Assembly: GCA_007118555.1 (NCBI GenBank)
Contig: SKRJ01000439.1
Location: forward strand, 1-13,847
DNA length: 13,847 nucleotides
Origin: Anaerolineae bacterium
Lineage (GTDB): Bacteria; Chloroflexota; Anaerolineae; UBA1429
Reading direction: 5' to 3'
Translations under genes and position numbers: made by a program
Notes under the pieces: generated by a model
Told to the model about the DNA's origin: nothing
Databases searched by the model: none
What the model saw: only the letters and a program-made list of their open reading frames with translations
In this document: piece after piece, positions 1 to 5,209 of the stretch
Numbering within the stretch: the first letter of the stretch is position 1
Layout of the letters: every line of letters starts with the position of its first letter

Positions 1-630
1 AACGGCTCTGGCAAGAGCACCCTCGCCTATGTGCTGATGGGCGCGGGGGGCTATACGCCTCAGAGGGGGACGATCCTCTTTGAGGACCGGGACATTACCG
101 ACCTGCCCATCAACGAGCGCGGCAAGCTCGGGATCACCCTGGCCTGGCAGGAGCCCGCGCGCTTTGAGGGGCTCACCGTCGAGCGCTATCTGACCCTGGG
201 GCAGCCCGAGTCTACGCCAGAGGGCGTGGCCGAGGCGCTGGAGGCTGTCGGCCTCGATACCAGCTATCACAAGCGTTATGTCGACCAGGGCCTTTCCGGC
301 GGCGAGCGCAAGCGCATCGAGCTGGCCGCCGTCTATGCCATGCGGCCCCGTCTGGCGATCCTGGACGAGCCCGACTCGGGCATCGACCGGTTCACCGTCA
401 GCGACATCGCGCAACTGATCCACCGCATGGCGTCCGAGGGCACGGCGGTGCTATTGATCAGCCACAGCGACGAGGTGGTCGACATGGCCGACCAGGCGTC
501 GCTGATCTGCGGCGGCCGTATCATACAGACGGGCGAGCCCGATGCCATCTGCGCTCGCTACATACAGTACTGCAACCCTTGCGAGAACCCCGATCTGGTA
601 GAGCGCGAAGAGGCCTATGAGCGACTTTGA
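1..630 (+). CDS. sufC: SufC-type Fe-S cluster assembly ATPase, 5' end cut off by window
   Basis: This is a cytosolic ABC-type ATPase that powers the SufB/SufD scaffold during iron-sulfur cluster assembly. The window opens inside Walker A (N-G-S-G-K-S-T from base 1), so roughly 35-40 N-terminal residues lie upstream, judging by the place of Walker A in typical SufC (about 250 aa); 209 residues are visible. The Q-loop glutamine is at 148-150, the signature LSGGERKR starts at 292, the Walker B region reads LAILDEPDSGID near 352-387, and the H-loop is LLISHSDE. The LSGGERKR signature and the D-S-G-I-D after Walker B are SufC-like rather than transporter-like, and no membrane domain is present. 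The C-terminal tail carries a C-x2-C (571-582). The gene overlaps the next one by 14 nt, so the two are surely coupled. Family is certain; assignment to the minimal SmsC subgroup rather than classical SufC is inference from the partner's size and gene order. Confidence 0.93.
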   Translation, partial: NGSGKSTLAYVLMGAGGYTPQRGTILFEDRDITDLPINERGKLGITLAWQEPARFEGLTVERYLTLGQPESTPEGVAEALEAVGLDTSYHKRYVDQGLSGGERKRIELAAVYAMRPRLAILDEPDSGIDRFTVSDIAQLIHRMASEGTAVLLISHSDEVVDMADQASLICGGRIIQTGEPDAICARYIQYCNPCENPDLVEREEAYERL

Positions 631-1555
631 TCTGATCATGGCGGCCTACGAGGCCTCTGGCGGTGACCCCGAACTCCTGCAGTCCCCCACCCTGGCTCGG
701 CTGGTGGTGAGCGGCAACGAGGTGATCGGGGCCAACGAGATCCCCGGCATCACCATGACGGCGGAGCAACTGCCCGATGGCGTTCGGGTGCATCTGTCGG
801 TCGCGCCCGGCACCCGTGTGGCCGAGCCGGTACACCTGTGCTTTGGTGTCTTGCCCGAGGAGGGCATCCAGCGCATCGAGGCCGCCTTTGACATTGGCGC
901 AGGCGCGTCGGTCGAGTTTGTCGCCCATTGCACCTTTCCCAACGCCGTCGAGGTCCAGCACCTGATGGAGGGCTCCATTCATGTGGGGACCGGTGCTCAC
1001 ATGCGCTATCAAGAGACCCACTACCACGGCGAGCATGGGGGCGTCTTTGTGAACCCCAAGGTCCGCGTGGTCGTGGAGGATAGGGGGCGCTACTATTCGG
1101 GGTTCAACCTCAGCCGGGGACGCGCCGGCAAGGTCGACTTTGACTATGAGGTGGACGTGGCCAGCCACGGCCTGGCCGAGCTGGACGCCAAGGCCATGGG
1201 TTGGGCCGATGACGAGATCATTGTGCGCGAGACGATCCGGCTGAACGGCGAGGGCGCGCGGGGTCTGGCCAAGTCGCGCATCGCCGTGCGGGATCAGGCG
1301 CACAGCCAGGTGTTTGGTACGACCGAGGGCAATGCGCCCCTGGCCCGTGGGCATATCGACTGTGTCGAGATCGTGCGCGATCGCGCCATCGCCAATGCGG
1401 TACCTGTGGTGCGCGTCAGCGACCCACAAGCGCAGGTCACCCACGAGGCAGCCATCGGCACGGTGGACAAAAAGGAACTCGAAACACTACTAGCCCGCGG
1501 CCTCGATGAGGATGCCGCGGTGGACATCATTGTGCGAGGCATGCTGGGCGAGTAA
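617..1555 (+). CDS. sufB: SufB/SufD-family Fe-S scaffold, short form (SmsB-like)
   Basis: This is the scaffold partner of the SufC ATPase, on which Fe-S clusters are assembled. At 312 aa it is much shorter than E. coli SufB (about 495) or SufD (about 420), keeping mainly the beta-helix core and the C-terminal SufC-binding helices. By eye, Cys249 in G-H-I-D-C and Glu277 in T-H-E-A-A align with E. coli SufB Cys405 and Glu434, the residues linked to cluster building; their spacing is 28 here against 29. This makes it SufB-like rather than SufD-like. The C-terminal A-R-G-L-D-E-D-A-A-V-D-I-I-V-R-G-M is the usual family ending. The ATG at 617 lies inside sufC with AAGAGG at 608-613. No SufS, SufU or SufD follows, so sulfur must come from elsewhere. 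The C-then-B order and small size match the minimal SMS (SufCB) systems of anaerobes and archaea. Confidence 0.9.
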   Translation: MSDFDLIMAAYEASGGDPELLQSPTLARLVVSGNEVIGANEIPGITMTAEQLPDGVRVHLSVAPGTRVAEPVHLCFGVLPEEGIQRIEAAFDIGAGASVEFVAHCTFPNAVEVQHLMEGSIHVGTGAHMRYQETHYHGEHGGVFVNPKVRVVVEDRGRYYSGFNLSRGRAGKVDFDYEVDVASHGLAELDAKAMGWADDEIIVRETIRLNGEGARGLAKSRIAVRDQAHSQVFGTTEGNAPLARGHIDCVEIVRDRAIANAVPVVRVSDPQAQVTHEAAIGTVDKKELETLLARGLDEDAAVDIIVRGMLGE

Positions 1556-1578
1556 CCCGTGCCTCAGAGGGAAGAGAT

Positions 1579-1872
1579 ATGGTACATATGGCACGCATGG
1601 GATTCATCGAAGTACTGATTCTGAGCCTGATGTGCATCTTGCCACTCTTGCTGGGCCTGGCGGTCCTGGTGGTAGTGGCTATCGCCCGCAGGCCGGGCAG
1701 CGGACGTACCTGCCCCTACTGCGCCGAGCCCATCCGCAGAGAGGCCATCGTATGCCGGCATTGTGGACGAGACCTGGGCAGCGCCACCGTCGTTCGGCCT
1801 GCGGACGCCGACGCGCCAGAGCATGACGAGATCTCGAGGCCCGATCAAGACCCGGGACCGACCGAGGGCTAG
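1579..1872 (+). CDS. Small membrane-anchored zinc-ribbon protein (copy 1)
   Basis: This 97-aa protein has no assigned function. Residues about 8-36 form one very hydrophobic membrane segment, followed by basic residues (A-R-R-P-G), which suggests the C-terminal part stays in the cytoplasm. Next comes a zinc ribbon with Cys45, Cys48, Cys59 and Cys62 in a C-P-Y-C-x10-C-R-H-C-G-R-D-L pattern, then a low-complexity, acidic and proline-rich tail (residues 73-97) likely to be disordered. The start at 1579 follows an AGAGGGAAGAG purine run. Later ATGs at 1588 and 1597 are possible but would shorten the N-terminus without gain. The gene begins 23 nt after sufB and is probably in the same transcript. 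It shares its architecture with the next gene, so the two look like tandem paralogs. Such ribbons may bind zinc structurally, bind nucleic acid, or mediate protein contacts; nothing here decides between these. Confidence 0.8.
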   Translation: MVHMARMGFIEVLILSLMCILPLLLGLAVLVVVAIARRPGSGRTCPYCAEPIRREAIVCRHCGRDLGSATVVRPADADAPEHDEISRPDQDPGPTEG

Positions 1873-1926
1873 TTTGCGACCGAGGGGTGCACACAGTCAT
1901 CGACCAACCAGACGCCATAAGGAGCA

Positions 1927-2268
1927 ATGCCATTGCGATCTTTGCTGTTACTCCTGATATTGTGCGGATTTGTTGTGCTGGCCACCGCCGCCATCGTCAT
2001 TCTGATCCTGGCCACCCGGCGGCAGGCCAGGAGGTGCCCCTACTGCGGTGAGCGGGTAGAGGAGAATGCCAGCATCTGTAGCTCTTGCGGGCGAGACCTG
2101 GCCGGCACACGGGTGGACCGTAGCACGGCGGGCAGCGCACCGGTCCCCGAGGCGGGCGTTCCGCTCTCGGATCAGGAGACAGAGCCGCTCGACAGGCCGC
2201 CGGAGCATGAGAGAGAGCATGACGACGAACCCGCGCCTCGCGACGATCCTGGCGAGCCTGACGCCTGA
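1927..2268 (+). CDS. Small membrane-anchored zinc-ribbon protein (copy 2)
   Basis: This 113-aa protein of unknown function has the same plan as the gene before it. An N-terminal membrane helix at residues about 5-30 is followed by basic residues (R-R-Q-A-R-R). A zinc ribbon with Cys37, Cys40, Cys51 and Cys54 comes next, in a C-P-Y-C-x10-C-S-S-C-G-R-D-L pattern, then a long acidic, Pro/Glu/Asp-rich tail from about residue 62. Ribbon spacing and the GRDL ending are identical to copy 1, while the membrane helix and tail have diverged, so a tandem duplication is the simple explanation. The start ATG at 1927 has a good AGGAG at 1919-1923. The tail coding sequence overlaps the next gene by about 50 nt, which is long for a bacterial overlap. 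The tail may be free to vary because it is disordered. Function is not predictable from the sequence. Confidence 0.8.
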   Translation: MPLRSLLLLLILCGFVVLATAAIVILILATRRQARRCPYCGERVEENASICSSCGRDLAGTRVDRSTAGSAPVPEAGVPLSDQETEPLDRPPEHEREHDDEPAPRDDPGEPDA

Positions 2269-2482
2269 GCGTCTTGCAGCCCTGATACATGACCTGGCGG
2301 CGCAACAGCCGGCGCATGCCCGGGGAGACGTAGCGGTGACCGCGATCATCGATGCGCTCTTGGAGGGCGTTGATATGGGCAGCCCGGCCGAGGCCTGGTC
2401 GGCCCAACTCGAGCTAAAGCGTGCCTTGGCCAAGGCGGTGGCCCGCATTCCAGGCATGAGCTATGTCGAGGGCGACTCTTGA
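2219..2482 (+). CDS. Small helical protein of unknown function (paralog A)
   Basis: This 87-aa protein is not recognised. It is rich in Ala, Leu and charged residues with no membrane segment or signal peptide, so it is probably a small cytoplasmic helical protein. It is a diverged paralog of the next gene: P-x-L-x3-L near the start, L-I-H-x-L-A in the first third, and the ending R-I-P-G-M-S-Y-V-E-G-x-S against R-M-P-D-M-H-F-I-Q-G-L-S. Two ATGs are possible, 2207 and 2219. I prefer 2219 because GAGAGAG sits at a suitable distance upstream, whereas the GGAG before 2207 is only 1 nt away. Either start lies inside the 3' end of the zinc-ribbon gene. The stop shares its last base with the next start (TGATG at 2480-2484), a typical termination-reinitiation junction. 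Similarity to its neighbour in a third frame supports real coding. Confidence 0.68.
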   Translation: MTTNPRLATILASLTPERLAALIHDLAAQQPAHARGDVAVTAIIDALLEGVDMGSPAEAWSAQLELKRALAKAVARIPGMSYVEGDS

Positions 2483-2805
2483 TGAAGCCCCGACACGGTC
2501 CTTCTGGAAGAAGGCCACCAAGGATAGACTCTGTGGAGATACCGCAGCCGTTACGTGATAAGCTAGAAGCAAGCGAACTGAGGCCGCTGATCCATCGTCT
2601 GGCGACCCGCGTCGAGGACCGGCGCGCCGGGGTGAATGTGGCCAGGATCGTCCTCGCCCTGATGCACGATATGCCACAGCGAGGGGTTCAATCTTCGGCC
2701 CGTTCCGCGGCCCGCTACGCGGCACTGTACCAGGCCCTGCGTGACGCCGTCAGGCTTCAGGTAGAGCGTATGCCCGATATGCACTTTATACAAGGACTCT
2801 CTTGA
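2482..2805 (+). CDS. Small helical protein of unknown function (paralog B)
   Basis: This 107-aa basic protein is not recognised. A Pro/Arg/Gly-rich N-terminus (residues 1-15, with P-R-H-G-P-S-G-R-R) leads into a mostly helical body that matches the preceding gene: P-L-R-D-K-L, L-I-H-R-L-A, a long helix ending in R-L-Q-V-E-R-M-P-D-M, and the terminal H-F-I-Q-G-L-S. The N-terminal 20 residues are absent from paralog A. The ATG at 2482 overlaps the previous stop as TGATG; a TTG one codon earlier (2479) is a less likely start. Its own stop again forms TGATG at 2803-2807, leading into a short remnant that resembles its own first codons. Several AGG, AGA, CTA, TTA and ATA codons in its first third look unlike the GC-rich codons of nearby housekeeping genes, by eye only. 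No function is proposed. Confidence 0.68.
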   Translation: MKPRHGPSGRRPPRIDSVEIPQPLRDKLEASELRPLIHRLATRVEDRRAGVNVARIVLALMHDMPQRGVQSSARSAARYAALYQALRDAVRLQVERMPDMHFIQGLS

Positions 2806-2903
2806 TGAGAGGACGATTTCGTCCTTCTGGAAGAGGGACATTCGGAGACCGATCGGGCCGGCGATGTAGCCAAGCCCAAATAAGCGGATTGGGAATGCCG
2901 TGA
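2805..2903 (+). pseudogene. Probable remnant of a third copy of the paralog A/B gene
   Basis: A 32-codon frame begins at the ATG of the TGATG junction and stops at 2901-2903. Its first ten residues, M-R-G-R-F-R-P-S-G-R, follow the start of paralog B (M-K-P-R-H-G-P-S-G-R) codon for codon. The 14 bases GTCCTTCTGGAAGA are identical at 2498-2511 and 2821-2834, at the same distance from each ATG. After about 14 codons the resemblance ends, and nothing like the conserved LIH or MxxxxG ending is present. I read it as the 5' stub of a decayed or truncated duplicate. It could instead be a translated micropeptide coupled to paralog B, or a conserved regulatory segment. Confidence 0.45.
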
Positions 2904-2910
2904 CAGGCAT

Positions 2911-2938
2911 TTGACTTGTGACAGAATCCTGCTATGAT
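2911..2938 (+). promoter_or_regulatory. Sigma70-type promoter of the marR-ABC exporter operon
   Basis: TTGACT at 2911-2916 and TATGAT at 2933-2938 are separated by 16 bp, each one mismatch from the TTGACA/TATAAT consensus. Transcription would start near 2945, about 32 nt before the marR ATG. This is the best-matching promoter in the window. The heptamer GTGACAG occurs twice around the -35 element (2900-2906 and 2918-2924). Confidence 0.75.
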
Positions 2939-2956
2939 CGTTAGATGTCTAACCAT
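2937..2956. promoter_or_regulatory. Probable MarR-family operator (palindrome over +1)
   Basis: GTTAGATGTCTAAC at 2940-2953 is a perfect inverted repeat of 6-bp arms with a 2-bp centre. Extending it to 2937-2956 gives 10-bp half-sites that agree at 8 of 10 positions. It begins one base after the -10 hexamer and covers the expected start site, where a bound dimer would block transcription. Size and symmetry fit operators of MarR dimers, and the first gene downstream is a MarR regulator, so autorepression and exporter control are the likely role. Binding is inferred. Confidence 0.65.
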
Positions 2957-2976
2957 TCACCTGTTACAAGGACGAG

Positions 2977-3435
2977 ATGTGTATGCAGGATTCCCAGTCA
3001 CTACCCGAGTCTATTGTGCGCAAGCTGCTCAGCCTGATGCGCTACTCGCATCGGCTCGGCCATCGCCTCCATCGGGAGTATGGCATCTCGGGGCGCCGCC
3101 TCAGCGTGCTGCGCTACCTGGCGGAGAATGGCGAGCATTCGGTCAGTGAGATCAGCCGCTACCTGAATCTGCGTGACGGCACCGTGTCGCCTCTCTTGGA
3201 TTGCATGGTCAAGGACGCTCTCCTGACCAAGAGGCGCTGCCCCAGGGATAGCCGCCGGGTGCTCCTGACGGTTACAGACCATGGCCGCGAACTTGCCGCC
3301 CAGGCACCTCTCACCGTCTTTGGTCAGCTCCGCCGAGAGCTGCCGAACCTCTCCCCAACCGAGCTCCAAGCGCTGGACGAGGCCATGACGCGTATCATTG
3401 AGGTGGCTCAGCTTGACCAATCACTTTTGGAGTAA
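2977..3435 (+). CDS. MarR-family transcriptional regulator
   Basis: This 152-aa winged-helix DNA-binding protein probably represses its own operon, including the ABC exporter downstream, until a small molecule releases it. N- and C-terminal helices (about 10-35 and 105-150) would form the dimer interface. The helix-turn-helix is near residues 55-80 (S-V-S-E-I-S-R-Y-L-N-L-R-D-G-T-V-S-P-L-L), and the wing is near 84-100 with R-R-C-P-R-D-S-R-R-V-L-L-T-V-T, which matches the family's D-x-R wing motif. Length is typical. The ATG at 2977 has AAGGA at 2968-2972; the ATG at 2983 gives a more usual spacing and cannot be excluded. Cys2, Cys76 and Cys88 are present, so a thiol-based sensing mode is conceivable but not shown. 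The stop lies 10 nt before the first ABC gene. A MarR gene ahead of an exporter is a common drug-resistance layout, but the inducer cannot be read from sequence. Confidence 0.9.
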   Translation: MCMQDSQSLPESIVRKLLSLMRYSHRLGHRLHREYGISGRRLSVLRYLAENGEHSVSEISRYLNLRDGTVSPLLDCMVKDALLTKRRCPRDSRRVLLTVTDHGRELAAQAPLTVFGQLRRELPNLSPTELQALDEAMTRIIEVAQLDQSLLE

Positions 3436-3445
3436 CATCAACTAG

Positions 3446-5209
3446 ATGAAGATACTAACTCGTTTATGGAAGTATATGCGGCCCTATTGGCCGTTGCAGC
3501 TACTGGCCTACATCAGCATGTTTGCCCTTACCGGCATCAGCCTCTATATGCCGCAGATCATTCGTACGGTGGTCGATGAGGGCATTGGCCAGGCCAACAT
3601 GGATGCACTGGCCCGGTCCGTGTTCTTGCTGATCGTGCTGACGATTATCCGGGGTATCATGCGCTTTGGGGAGGGCTACCTGACAGAGCGCGTGTCCCAG
3701 GGTGTCTCCTACGACCTGCGCAATCACTTTTACCACAAGCTGGAGCAGCTCTCCTTTAGCTATCATGACCGGGCGCAGACGGGCGAGCTCCTGTCACGCA
3801 CCACAAGCGATGTGGAACGCCTCCAGCGCCTGACGGGCCGCGGCCTGCTGGGCCTGCTGAATGCCGGCATTATGATCATTGGTACGACAGTGATCCTGAT
3901 CAGCATGCAGCCACTCCTGGCGGTTCTCTCACTCGCTGCCATGCCCCTGATCACTCTCCTGATGCGCCGCTATGTCAAGCTACAGCACCCGCTGTGGCGA
4001 GGCCGCCAGGAGATCATGGCCGACCTGACCTCTCGGGTGGAACAGAACCTCTATGGCGTCAGTGTGGTGCGCGGTTTTGCACAAGAGGACGCCGAAGTGG
4101 ATCGCTTTGCCCGCGAGAACAACAGCATCTTTGACGTTTCCATGGACATCACCCGGCGCCAGAGCCGCATGATGCCGCTCATCGTGCTGCTGGCCAGCGC
4201 CAGCACCGTGGTGATCCTCTGGGTGGGTGGCACCATGGTCATTCAGGGGATACTCACCCTGGGCGCGCTGGTGGCGTTCAACAGCTATATGCTCCAGCTC
4301 ATCGGCCCGATGCGCCGTATCGGCTTTCTCATCACGATGCTGGGCGAGTCGCACGCATCGGCCCAGCGGGTCTTTGACGTTCTGGACGCCGAGTCAGAGG
4401 TCTATGACGCCCCTGATGCCCGCGATCTGGAAGTCGTACGCGGCGAGGTGACCTTTGAGCACGTTTCCTTCGGATACTTTGACGGGGCCCCCGTACTCAA
4501 GGATGTCTCCTTCCAGGTCAAGCCTGGCCAGGTAGTGGCTCTGTTGGGGCCCACCGGCTCGGGCAAGAGCACCATCACCAACCTGATTCCACGTTTCTAT
4601 GATGTCGAGTCGGGATCGGTCAAGATCGATGGCATCGATGTGCGCGACGTCACGTTGGACTCGCTGCGCAGCCAGATCGGCATGGTTCTACAGGAGACGA
4701 CGCTCTTTGGCAGCACCGTGCGCGACAACATTGCCTTTGGGCGACCCGATGCGACCCAGGAAGAGATCGAACAGGCCGCCAAGGCTGCGGCGGCGCACAA
4801 CTTTATCATGGAGTTCCCCGAGGGCTATGACACCTACGTGGGCGAGCGCGGCGGCAATCTCTCGGGTGGGCAGCGCCAGCGCGTCGCCATTGCACGCGCG
4901 CTGCTGCTCGATCCCCGCATCCTGATTCTGGACGATGCCACCTCCAGTGTGGACACGGAAACGGAGCAACAGATTCAGGAGGCGCTCAAAAACCTGATGC
5001 GCGGACGTACCTCATTCGTGATCGCGCAGCGCGTTTCGACCGTGCGCGACGCCGACATGATCCTCGTGGTCGACAAGGGCGAGCTCTGCGCCCAGGGCCG
5101 CCACGAAGACCTGATCCGCGAATCCGGTATCTATGCCGATATCTACTACCGTCAGCTGCGCCAGGAGGACATTGATCTGGCCCAGGCTGTGATAGGGGGG
5201 ACCGCATGA
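3446..5209 (+). CDS. ABC exporter half-transporter, degenerate-site subunit
   Basis: This 587-aa type-IV ABC exporter has an N-terminal six-helix membrane domain (about residues 15-310) fused to a nucleotide-binding domain (about 330-580). It is one half of a heterodimer with the next gene, of the BmrCD/LmrCD/TM287-288 kind. Walker A is G-P-T-G-S-G-K-S-T at 368-376, the Q-loop is L-Q-E-T-T-L-F, and the signature L-S-G-G-Q at 472-476 is canonical. However, Walker B ends D496-D497, with Asp in place of the catalytic Glu, and the H-loop is I-A-Q528-R with Gln replacing His. These two changes make the ATP site on its own Walker A/B poorly catalytic, as expected for one subunit of a heterodimeric exporter. 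The start follows marR by 10 nt with only a distant GGAG, so coupling is likely. The stop overlaps the partner's start as ATGA. Likely substrates are drugs or lipids, but specificity is unknown. Confidence 0.93.
   Translation: MKILTRLWKYMRPYWPLQLLAYISMFALTGISLYMPQIIRTVVDEGIGQANMDALARSVFLLIVLTIIRGIMRFGEGYLTERVSQGVSYDLRNHFYHKLEQLSFSYHDRAQTGELLSRTTSDVERLQRLTGRGLLGLLNAGIMIIGTTVILISMQPLLAVLSLAAMPLITLLMRRYVKLQHPLWRGRQEIMADLTSRVEQNLYGVSVVRGFAQEDAEVDRFARENNSIFDVSMDITRRQSRMMPLIVLLASASTVVILWVGGTMVIQGILTLGALVAFNSYMLQLIGPMRRIGFLITMLGESHASAQRVFDVLDAESEVYDAPDARDLEVVRGEVTFEHVSFGYFDGAPVLKDVSFQVKPGQVVALLGPTGSGKSTITNLIPRFYDVESGSVKIDGIDVRDVTLDSLRSQIGMVLQETTLFGSTVRDNIAFGRPDATQEEIEQAAKAAAAHNFIMEFPEGYDTYVGERGGNLSGGQRQRVAIARALLLDPRILILDDATSSVDTETEQQIQEALKNLMRGRTSFVIAQRVSTVRDADMILVVDKGELCAQGRHEDLIRESGIYADIYYRQLRQEDIDLAQAVIGGTA

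Noticed and set aside
521..1444. Minus-strand 307-codon frame opposite the SufB-like gene
   Set aside because: Shadow of a recognisable SufB/SufD-family gene; no family features of its own.
2066..2218. Longer N-terminus for the first small helical gene
   Set aside because: It would run through the zinc ribbon of the preceding gene, adds an Arg-rich stretch absent from its paralog, and leaves a 203-nt overlap.
2498..2834. Repeated 14-mer (2498-2511, 2821-2834) as a mobile-element or CRISPR-like repeat
   Set aside because: Only two copies, each in the same reading frame and at the same distance from an ATG, with no terminal inverted repeats or spacer pattern. Gene duplication explains it.
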